From: Aquisediminimonas sp031376385
Lineage (GTDB): Bacteria; Pseudomonadota; Alphaproteobacteria; Sphingomonadales; Sphingomonadaceae
Direction: 5' to 3'
Assembly (NCBI GenBank): GCA_031376385.1
Contig: JANMDQ010000021.1
Coordinates: 56,607-120,606 of the forward strand
Length of the DNA: 64,000 nt
Numbering within the stretch: the stretch's first letter is position 1; each line of letters opens with the position of its first letter. Positions 18,391 through 24,259 of this stretch are shown one piece after another. A program made the position numbers and the translations under genes. Below the pieces are notes generated by a model. That model made no database searches. It had not been told where the DNA came from and was given only the letters and a program-made list of their open reading frames with translations.

Positions 18391-19611
18391 ATGGGACTGA
18401 CAGCGGTAGCGATCAAAGCGGCGAAGGGCCGGGCAAAAGAGTATAAGCTGGCCGATTCGGATGGCCTTTACCTGCTCGTTAAGCCCACGGGCGGCCGATA
18501 TTGGCGAATGAACTACCGCTTTCGCGGCTTTCAAAAGACGTTGGCCTTCGGTGCGTGGCCTGAACTGACATTGATCGAGGCGCGAGCGAAACGAGACGAA
18601 GCTCGGCGTGAAATAACACGCGGCATTCATCCCGGCGAAAAGCTCAAACTGGACAGGATCGCTGCCGAAATTGCAGCGGCCATCACATTCCGATCCGTTG
18701 CCGAAGAATGGCTGACGAAGACCGAAAAAGAAAGTCTTTCTGCCGTTACGCTTAAGAAAAATAGGTGGTTGCTGGCTTTTGCCTTCGAAAAGCTTGGAGC
18801 TCGGCCAATTGCTGAAATCACGCCGCATGAATTGCTGGGGGTCTTACGGAAAGTTCAAGGGCGCGGGCGCCACGAATCTGCCAAGCGCATTCGGGCGATT
18901 TGCAGTCAGGTATTCCGCTACGGGATTGCGACGGCGCGCGCCGACCGCGATGTCGCTGCCGATCTGCGCGGCGCACTTATCGTTCCCAAGGTCACCCACA
19001 GGCCCGCAATCACAACGCCAGACGAAGCCGGTGCCTTACTGCGCGCCATCGAAAGTTTTGTAGGCCATCCTGCTACATACATCGCCCTAAGACTGTCACC
19101 CCACGTCTTTGTCCGTCCTGGCGAACTCCGCCATGCCGAATGGGCCGATTTTGACTTTGAACGCTCAATCTGGACGATCCCTGCCCAAAAAACCAAAATG
19201 CGTCGCGCTCACGCAGTGCCGCTGTCGCGCCAGGCTTTAGCGATCATCGCGACGATTGAGTTCAACCCGGAATATAGCAGCTATCTGTTTCCGTCACTCC
19301 GTTCCACAGAGCGCCCCATGTCAGAGAATACGATCAATGCGGCGTTGCGACGCCTGGGCTATGGTCAGGATGAAATGACCGGCCACGGCTTTCGCGCGAT
19401 GGCCAGCACTTTGCTCAACGAAATGGGAAAGTGGAATTCTGATGCTATCGAACGCCAGCTTGCCCATGCCGACAACAACTCAGTGCGCGGGGCTCACACG
19501 CGCGGTGAATATTGGAACGAGCGCGTCGCGATGATGCAGGACTGGTCCGATTATCTTGACCAGCTGCGCTCAGGTGCCAAAATCTTGACCGGCCATTTTC
19601 GTCGAGCATGA
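18391..19611 (+). CDS. int: Tyrosine-type site-specific integrase (P4-like)
   Basis: A 406-residue integrase. The N-terminal DUF4102-type arm-binding domain is MGLTAVAIKAAKGRAKEYKL, followed by the core-binding SAM-like domain (SVAEEWLTKTEKESLS) and the catalytic domain. Catalytic residues are seen in RPGELRHAEW (first Arg), GHGFRAMAST (HxxR), AHADNN and the C-terminal tyrosine of GEYWNERVAMM. It lies directly behind tRNA-Glu, so the island probably entered there. The second attachment copy was not found in the window. A gene for an AlpA-like protein follows, convergent. Confidence 0.92.
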   Translation: MGLTAVAIKAAKGRAKEYKLADSDGLYLLVKPTGGRYWRMNYRFRGFQKTLAFGAWPELTLIEARAKRDEARREITRGIHPGEKLKLDRIAAEIAAAITFRSVAEEWLTKTEKESLSAVTLKKNRWLLAFAFEKLGARPIAEITPHELLGVLRKVQGRGRHESAKRIRAICSQVFRYGIATARADRDVAADLRGALIVPKVTHRPAITTPDEAGALLRAIESFVGHPATYIALRLSPHVFVRPGELRHAEWADFDFERSIWTIPAQKTKMRRAHAVPLSRQALAIIATIEFNPEYSSYLFPSLRSTERPMSENTINAALRRLGYGQDEMTGHGFRAMASTLLNEMGKWNSDAIERQLAHADNNSVRGAHTRGEYWNERVAMMQDWSDYLDQLRSGAKILTGHFRRA

Positions 19612-19614
19612 TGG

Positions 19615-19842
19615 TTAGTCGCGTTTTGGAGGCATGATCAGCTGCTTGAGGCTTGTTACCAAAATTAGCGTTGAGGCACCAACCTTAACGGTTTCCAGAT
19701 GGCCGGATGCGATCAGCTCGTAAATCTTCGAACGACAAATGTCGGTCAGCTGAACCGCCACCGCGATGCGTACTGAGATCGGCTCCAGCGGCAGCCGCAT
19801 GGGTTCGAGCGACGACAAGTGCTGAGGCGATCCACGAGGCAT
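19615..19842 (-). CDS. AlpA/excisionase-like helix-turn-helix protein
   Basis: About 75 residues (or 61 if it starts at ATG 19800). The segment ISVRIAVAVQLTDICRSKIY followed by ELIASGHLETVKVG reads as the winged helix-turn-helix of AlpA or Xis-type excisionase proteins, which bend DNA for island excision or activate integrase. It is convergent with the integrase, 3 bp apart. The DNA between it and the IS3 element (19843-19930) probably holds its promoter. Start choice is uncertain because no strong ribosome binding site is seen. Confidence 0.6.
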   Translation of the reverse strand: MPRGSPQHLSSLEPMRLPLEPISVRIAVAVQLTDICRSKIYELIASGHLETVKVGASTLILVTSLKQLIMPPKRD

Positions 19843-19995
19843 CACCCGCTCCGTTTCGCCTTGCCCGCAAGGCTGCGCTGAAAATCTCGGTCAGTGTCTA
19901 GGAATACCGCCAGCATTGCTGGGATCATTTTGGACTTGTAACGGTTTTGCGCCGGTCACTTGAGCGTTAAACACTCGCAAGAGGAGACCGACGAG

Positions 19996-20361
19996 ATGAT
20001 CAAGCATAGTGAAGAGTTTAAGCAGGAAGCAGTGCGCATTGCGCTGACCAGTGGGCTGCCGCGTACGCGTGTTGCGGCGGATTTGGGGGTTGGTAAATCG
20101 ACGCTGGGAAAGTGGGTATCAGAATATCCACCCGCTGATCTGGTGGCAGCGCCGCAGGCGGACTTTGCGTGCGAGAATGAACGGCTACGCCTGGAGAACC
20201 GCATTTTGAAGGAGGAGAGGGATATCCTAAAAAAGCATGTCCTGAGCCCGTCGAAGGGGCTACCCAGTTCTTCGCCAAGGAACGGCCATGAGGTTCGCGT
20301 TTATCGATGCTTGGCGGCACCAATGGCGCGTAGCGACCCTTTGCCGGGTCATGCGCGTTAG
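19996..20361 (+). CDS. IS3-family transposase OrfA (helix-turn-helix, leucine zipper)
   Basis: The first about 80 residues are typical OrfA: SEEFKQEAVRIALTSGLPRT as the helix-turn-helix, then a leucine-zipper region (ENERLRLENRILKEERDILKK). At 20229-20235 lies the slippery run A6G. Without slipping, the frame reads on to 20361 with a low-quality tail. A -1 shift gives KKACPEPVEGATQFFAKERP and stops at CCATGA, overlapping the OrfB start, which looks like the original OrfA end. The PEPVEG part is encoded by an inserted palindromic repeat (20236-20260). Confidence 0.8.
   Translation: MIKHSEEFKQEAVRIALTSGLPRTRVAADLGVGKSTLGKWVSEYPPADLVAAPQADFACENERLRLENRILKEERDILKKHVLSPSKGLPSSSPRNGHEVRVYRCLAAPMARSDPLPGHAR
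20236..20260 (+). repeat. REP-like palindromic repeat inside the IS3 orfA/orfB junction
   Basis: The sequence TCCTGAGCCCGTCGAAGGGG matches the CCTGAGC-TGTCGAAGG type of short repeat spread through many sphingomonad genomes. It adds about 8 codons (PEPVEG in the -1 frame) between the OrfA zipper and the ATQFFAKE end, keeping that frame. A second member of this family sits at 46415-46437 in the prophage. Confidence 0.6.
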
Positions 20362-21157
20362 CGAACGTGGCTATCGATCTTGGCGTGGACGACCGACCAG
20401 CACACATGCGCGGACTGATATGAAGGTGCTGGCACATATCCGCGAGCAATATTCACTGAGCCTTGGCAGCTATGGTCGCCCTCGCATGACGATGGAGCTC
20501 AAAGAGGAAGGCATCGTTGTGGGCGAGCGCCGTGTTGGTCGGCTGATGCGCATGAACGGGATCAAGCTAGTCCGCACGCGCAGGCATAAGGTGACGACAA
20601 ACAGCAACCCCAAGAACCCCTGGCGTCTCGGCGTGGCGGCGAACTGGCTGGATGGGAATTTTGTTGCCGCTGCTCCCCACCAGAAGTTGGCCGGCGACAT
20701 CACCTACATCTGGACGTCTGAAGGCTGGCTCTACCTTGCCGTCATCCTTGATCTGCACAGCCGTCGCGTTGTGGGCTTGGCGGCCAGCGACAGGATGAAG
20801 AAGGACCTGTCGATCCGGGCACTCGAAATGGCGGTACGCCTGCGCAATCCACCACATGGTTGCCTGTTCCACTCGGACCGTGGCAGCCAATATTGCTCCT
20901 ATGACTATCAGAAGAAGCTGCAGGCCTATGGTCTGCGTCCATCGACGAGTGGCAAGGGTAATTGCTATGACAACGGCTCCGTCGAGACATTCTTCAAATC
21001 ATTGAAAGCAGAGCTGATCTGGCAGCAGAAATGGCCAACACGCCGACAGGCGGAGGCTGCCATCTTCCAGTACATCAACGGGTTCTACAACACCCGCAGA
21101 CGTCATTCATATCTGGGCGGCATCAGCCCGCTCGCGTTCGAAGCAAAGGTGGCGTAA
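20288..21157 (+). CDS. IS3-family transposase OrfB (DDE integrase domain)
   Basis: A 289-residue catalytic subunit beginning MRFAFIDAWRHQWRVATLCR. An HTH_21 region is followed by the retroviral-type integrase core: D in LAGDITYIWT, D in LFHSDRGSQYCS, and E in GSVETFFKSLKAEL, then the end motif YINGFYNTRRRHSYLGG. The start overlaps the -1-frame stop of OrfA (ATGA), so translation is probably coupled. It looks intact. Confidence 0.9.
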   Translation: MRFAFIDAWRHQWRVATLCRVMRVSERGYRSWRGRPTSTHARTDMKVLAHIREQYSLSLGSYGRPRMTMELKEEGIVVGERRVGRLMRMNGIKLVRTRRHKVTTNSNPKNPWRLGVAANWLDGNFVAAAPHQKLAGDITYIWTSEGWLYLAVILDLHSRRVVGLAASDRMKKDLSIRALEMAVRLRNPPHGCLFHSDRGSQYCSYDYQKKLQAYGLRPSTSGKGNCYDNGSVETFFKSLKAELIWQQKWPTRRQAEAAIFQYINGFYNTRRRHSYLGGISPLAFEAKVA

Positions 21158-21193
21158 TGAGATGAGTGACCGCGCAAAACCGTTAAAAGTCCA

Positions 21194-21678
21194 GTCGCGC
21201 GCGCATAATTGGCGATCCGGTCAAACCGCGTTCCGTCCTGGGGTTCGAACCGAACTTTCAGATTGGCGCGATTGCCTTCGATTCGCCGTGCCACGTCGAA
21301 CGAATCCGTGCCGGTATATTCGCCGGGCAGAAGCCGACTGACCGGATCACGATCGACGTTGCGCTCGCCCGAAATACGCACGGCCAGCACATCGTTCAGG
21401 ATTGGAAACGAGACCGCGCCCGCAATCCTGTAGCCTTCGCCTGCAACATCGTCATGATTATACTCGGCGAGCACGCGACCGCTGCAGGTAAACTCCGGCT
21501 CACGCGTTGTGACGACGAACGCCCCGGCAATTGCATTGCGCCCGCGCAGTGTGGATTGGGGGCTGCGATACACCTCGATCTGATCGACATCAAACAGACT
21601 GTTGAATGCTGTATTCGTAAACGTCGATAGACGCGAAAAATCATCAATAACGAGCAAAGCGCGCTGCTCCCCACCAAC
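21194..21678 (-). pseudogene. TonB-dependent receptor fragment (plug and early barrel)
   Basis: On the minus strand the reading frame encodes a plug domain (ALLVIDDFSRLSTFTNTAFN, then DVDQIEVYRSPQSTLRGRNA and GAFVVTTREPEF) and the first barrel strands. It lacks a signal peptide and TonB box at the 5' side, where it meets an integrase fragment at 21679. It is cut on the 3' side by the IS3 right end at 21193. Full receptors are 700-1,000 residues; about 160 remain, so it is dead. Confidence 0.8.
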
Positions 21679-21840
21679 ATGTTTCAAGCGGTGGCCGACG
21701 AATGGCTTGCAAAGATCGAGCGCGAAGACCTGTCGCCCGTCAAGCTCAAGAAAAATCGCTGGCTGTTGAGTTTCACTTACCGCGCGCTCTGTCATCGCCA
21801 CATCGCGGATGATTCCCCTCAATCAAGTGCAAGTTATTAG
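21679..21840 (+). pseudogene. Fragment of a second tyrosine integrase (core-binding domain)
   Basis: The 53-codon frame reads MFQAVADEWLAKIEREDLSP then VKLKKNRWLLSFTYRAL, closely matching the intact integrase around its SVAEEWLTKTEKESLSAVTL segment. The N-terminal arm domain and the whole catalytic domain are missing. It abuts the TonB fragment on the other strand. It marks the relic of an earlier island integrated at or near the same site. Confidence 0.8.
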
Positions 21841-22185
21841 GATCTACTCCCTTCGCCGAAATCCCAAAGTTGTGTAAAGTTGTGCCAGTCGCACGTTTGA
21901 AGCAGGGATGGATGTTGGGGACTATATCTCCGCTTACATGGTATCCCCACTACGCTTCACGCTACGCAGCTTGTTTCCAAAGTTGACACATGGTTGACAC
22001 CTGAAACGCTTTTGGAAGGGGGCGATTCCCCACAACGATCAGGCGCAAAACCCCTTTGCGCGCAGCGGCGCGGATTAATCATTCACGATCTGCTGCGCGG
22101 GGCGGCAGGATTTCAAAGAGCAACTGGAACATTAGATGAACATAGCCATAATGTCAAGAGCAACAGAGCGCGTTCGTTCGCTGGC
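21841..22185. other. Island DNA left of the prophage, no gene supported
   Basis: About 345 bp with no credible coding region. It holds a direct repeat AGTTGACACATGGTTGACAC at 21981-22000. The last 5 bases (CTGGC) are the prophage target duplication. Joined to the DNA right of the prophage, it continues the locus that holds the gp19-like tail-tube gene. Confidence 0.5.
22181..22185. repeat. Prophage target-site duplication, left copy (CTGGC)
   Basis: CTGGC directly precedes the phage terminal TGTAGCG. The identical 5-mer follows the other terminus at 59853-59857. Mu-like transposases duplicate 5 bp of target. Confidence 0.9.
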
Positions 22186-22242
22186 TGTAGCGTGACACGA
22201 CGTTTTAGAGTCTGTGACAAGAGGTTTTAGAGCACTGGGATT
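22186..22242 (+). promoter_or_regulatory. Phage right end: transposase-binding repeats
   Basis: Two copies of TGACA-N7-TTAGAG lie at 22193-22210 and 22215-22232. The second continues N4-GGGATT (22237-22242), exactly the layout found at the left end (59818-59845). These are the likely end-binding sites of the MuA-like transposase. The spacing of 7 nt from the terminus to the first TGACA is the same at both ends. Confidence 0.75.
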
Positions 22243-22254
22243 TAGCGCAATCCG

Positions 22255-23043
22255 TCAATTGCTGATGATCAACTCCTTCGCCGGTGTGGCCTTACCGCTT
22301 ACGCGGTAGGTGAGGGAGACCTCCTCGATGTCGAACTTTGAGAAGATGTCCCGCACGGTCGGGTGGTCGTTTATTGACAGGATAAACCGCCCTTTAATGC
22401 CTTCTAAGAGGTCTCTCAGAAGGCCGAAATCATCGGCTGAGAAGACGCCTGGGCCGTAGTCACCTTCGTTGCCGTAATAGGGCGGATCGAGGTAGAATAG
22501 CGTTTCAGACGTGTCATAAAGCCTTATAAAGTCAGCGTAAGGCAGTCGTTCGATATCAACTGACGAGAGCCGCTCGTGCACGTCCTCTAGCATCGGAACC
22601 AACTTCGTGAGGTCAAAGCGCGCCTTGTTGGCGCGTGTTACGCCGAAGCTCTGTCGATGGACCTTTCCGCCAAAACTTGTGCGTTGGAGGAACAGGAAAC
22701 GGGCCGCGCGCTCGAGGTCCGTCAACCGCGAGGGATCCAGCGTGACCAGCCGTTCGAACTCTGCACGAGAACAGACCTGCCATTTCAGCACGTCCAGGAA
22801 CTGCTGGTAATGCCGTTGAAGGAGGCGGAAGAGGTTGACCACATCGGTCGAGATATCGTTGATCACTTCCTTTTTCGGCCGGGATGACCGGCGAAAGAAC
22901 ACGCCACCCATGCCGACAAAAGGCTCGGCGTAGAGGGCGTGGGGCACGGCCTCAATGCGACCGATAAGGCGCTTTGCGAGAATACGTTTGCCCCCGAGAT
23001 AGGGAGCAACAGGAAGCACAGCGTTGACCTGTGAGAGCGTCAT
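22255..23043 (-). CDS. dam: Phage DNA adenine methyltransferase (D12/Dam class)
   Basis: A 262-residue adenine-N6 methyltransferase of the D12 class. The SAM-binding motif lies in VAPYLGGKRILAKRLIGRI and AEPFVGMGG, and the catalytic motif DPPY at residues 186-189 (FYLDPPYYGNEG). The target is probably GATC as in Dam, but the specificity region is divergent, so this is inferred. ATG 23043 overlaps the com stop by 4 nt (ATGA). It is the last phage gene, 69 bp from the right terminus, exactly where Mu keeps its DNA modification gene mom. It probably protects phage DNA from host restriction late in growth. Confidence 0.88.
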   Translation of the reverse strand: MTLSQVNAVLPVAPYLGGKRILAKRLIGRIEAVPHALYAEPFVGMGGVFFRRSSRPKKEVINDISTDVVNLFRLLQRHYQQFLDVLKWQVCSRAEFERLVTLDPSRLTDLERAARFLFLQRTSFGGKVHRQSFGVTRANKARFDLTKLVPMLEDVHERLSSVDIERLPYADFIRLYDTSETLFYLDPPYYGNEGDYGPGVFSADDFGLLRDLLEGIKGRFILSINDHPTVRDIFSKFDIEEVSLTYRVSGKATPAKELIISN

Positions 23044-23213
23044 TTTAAGTCTCCGGCGTCTGCTCTGGCGGCGATCTGTGGAGGGCTCACGGGCCTTAAT
23101 TGGTTGAACTGGCGGCATCTGCGGCACTTGATTTCGACACGGCCTGCCAACGCCCCTACGTCTGCCTTGAACAGCAATGCATTGCAACCGCTGCACCGAT
23201 AGGAATCCTTCAT
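23040..23213 (-). CDS. com: Com-like zinc-binding translational regulator
   Basis: A 57-residue protein with a zinc finger made by YRCSGCNALLFKAD and EIKCRRCRQFNQL (two CxxC pairs), the layout of Mu Com. Mu Com binds the mom mRNA and exposes its ribosome binding site. Here com overlaps the dam methyltransferase start by 4 nt, so it very likely controls that gene instead. ATG 23213 is preferred over GTG 23222. The hairpin-rich stretch upstream (23223-23335) may be part of the control. Confidence 0.88.
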   Translation of the reverse strand: MKDSYRCSGCNALLFKADVGALAGRVEIKCRRCRQFNQLRPVSPPQIAARADAGDLK

Positions 23214-23222
23214 ATTTTGCAC

Positions 23223-23335
23223 CTACACAAATCCCCGCCGCGTGGCCGGGGGAACTGAAGGCTGGCGCGCCAGCCCAAGGTGCGAGCTTCATTCTCGCGG
23301 TTTCGGGCGGGTGAGATCGCCCGTTACTTCCCCCG
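23223..23335 (-). promoter_or_regulatory. Hairpin-rich leader of the com-dam operon
   Basis: A 113-bp noncoding gap. It contains the perfect 16-bp palindrome GGCTGGCGCGCCAGCC (23260-23275), a second near-palindrome (CCCCGCC-GCGT-GGCCGGGG, 23233-23251) and one GATC. It could end the upstream transcript, carry a com-dam promoter, or both. In Mu the mom operon leader is a known control hub (Dam methylation, OxyR, C protein); any such control here is inference. Confidence 0.5.
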
Positions 23336-23863
23336 TTACAGGCCGCACTCCGTCTCGATCTCTCGGCGGTGGTCCCATTTCAGGATGGAATCGGTCTTTT
23401 CCAGTTGAACGCAGTTGAGGTTGAGCACTCGGCCGCTTTGCATTTTGCGCACGATCACAACCGGGCGGTTGCGGTTGTCGCGGCGGATATATTGGTAGGT
23501 GACACCGCGTCCGGTGCCAATGCCCTGGGCGAACACGTCGCGTGCGGCCGCCGCGTCACCGGGGATGCACTCGATCCCGGCGCGGCACTTAATCTCCGGG
23601 GCCTGAATGCCGAGCAGGCGGAGGTGGTAGCCCGACGCGCAAACTACCGTGTCGCCGTCGTAAACGCGCGGTTTTGAGCAGCGAATGAAGACTGGTTTGT
23701 CCTGAGCAGCGGTCGCGAATGGGGGGTGAATTACGGGCCGAACAGTGGTTTTTGCGGACACGCTGGCCAGGGCAAAGACAAGGGCAGCAAACATCAATTG
23801 AATCGCCAAGAGGATTCGAACGAAGGTGCCCGCAGAAACCAACTCTCGCTCTTTTTCAAACAT
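23336..23863 (-). CDS. Exported staphylococcal-nuclease-like (thermonuclease) protein
   Basis: A 175-residue protein with an N-terminal hydrophobic signal or anchor (FVRILLAIQLMFAALVFALA) and an SNase-type OB-fold. The fold carries RVYDGDTVVC (Asp pair) and LRLLGIQAPEIKC (Arg and Glu), the usual calcium and phosphate-binding residues. SNase proteins cut DNA or RNA nonspecifically. Placed between tail-fibre genes and com-dam, it could be a virion or lysogen nuclease acting outside the cytoplasm. Cysteines in CSKP, VVC and CRAGIEC could form periplasmic disulfides. ATG 23863 has AAGGA at good spacing. Confidence 0.75.
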   Translation of the reverse strand: MFEKERELVSAGTFVRILLAIQLMFAALVFALASVSAKTTVRPVIHPPFATAAQDKPVFIRCSKPRVYDGDTVVCASGYHLRLLGIQAPEIKCRAGIECIPGDAAAARDVFAQGIGTGRGVTYQYIRRDNRNRPVVIVRKMQSGRVLNLNCVQLEKTDSILKWDHRREIETECGL

Positions 23864-23940
23864 GGCAATCATTCCTTTTTTACAGTCAGAAGCCGCTGCC
23901 ACCCGCGCTGTCGGGAAGCAACGGCCCAGGTTAACTGGAA

Positions 23941-24258
23941 CTAGTCCAACAGCGCGTCATAGGCCGCGTTGGCTTGTGCGAGTTCTGACATCGCAGCGTC
24001 GCGACGTTCGCGGGCTTCCGTGATGTTCATCGGTGCATCCGGTGACACCGCAGGCGCAGTGAACGACGCGGGCCGCTGACGGTCCCAAATCCAGCCAATC
24101 TGCGGCACTTGACCTTCAACCAGTTCATTCTGGAAAATCCACACCTGATCGTCTGGCAAAGCGCCCGTGTCACGCCGTTCCGTGATATGCTCGATCACGC
24201 CGCCATCGGCCAGGTTCACACGGTACGCAATTTCAGTCGGGTTTTTTGCTTCTGGCAT
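23941..24258 (-). CDS. Small protein after the tail fibre (possible fibre chaperone)
   Basis: A 105-residue soluble protein starting 1 bp past the fibre stop. Its C-terminus is a helix, ARERRDAAMSELAQANAAYD, like those of tail-fibre assembly proteins, and the middle has VPQIGWIWDRQRP. Position right after a fibre gene is the usual place for a fibre assembly chaperone; the sequence alone does not prove it. Confidence 0.5.
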   Translation of the reverse strand: MPEAKNPTEIAYRVNLADGGVIEHITERRDTGALPDDQVWIFQNELVEGQVPQIGWIWDRQRPASFTAPAVSPDAPMNITEARERRDAAMSELAQANAAYDALLD

Positions 24259-24259
24259 T

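Larger units (their letters stand above)
19931..21193 (+). mobile_element. IS3-family insertion sequence, 1,263 bp
   Basis: Imperfect terminal inverted repeats bound the element. The left end reads TGGACTTGTAACGGTTTTGC and the right end, on the other strand, TGGACTTTTAACGGTTTTGC; both continue with GCGC(C)GGTCACT. Inside are overlapping orfA and orfB with a DDE transposase. The 3-5 bp on either side (CATTT left, GTCGC right) do not match, so no target duplication survives. The flanks also come from different contexts (excisionase side versus TonB fragment), suggesting rearrangement after insertion, for example recombination between IS copies. Confidence 0.9.

Noticed and set aside
21981..22005. 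TTGACAC..TTGACACCTGAA first looked like the phage right terminus because it resembles the left end.
   Set aside because: The stretch at 22186 matches the left terminus in spacing (TGT, TGACA at base 8, TTAGAG) and gives a perfect 5-bp duplication; the earlier site gives none.
23040..23292. Longer start of the methyltransferase reaching to 23292.
   Set aside because: The extra part lies over com in another frame; ATG 23043 overlaps the com stop and begins with typical family sequence.
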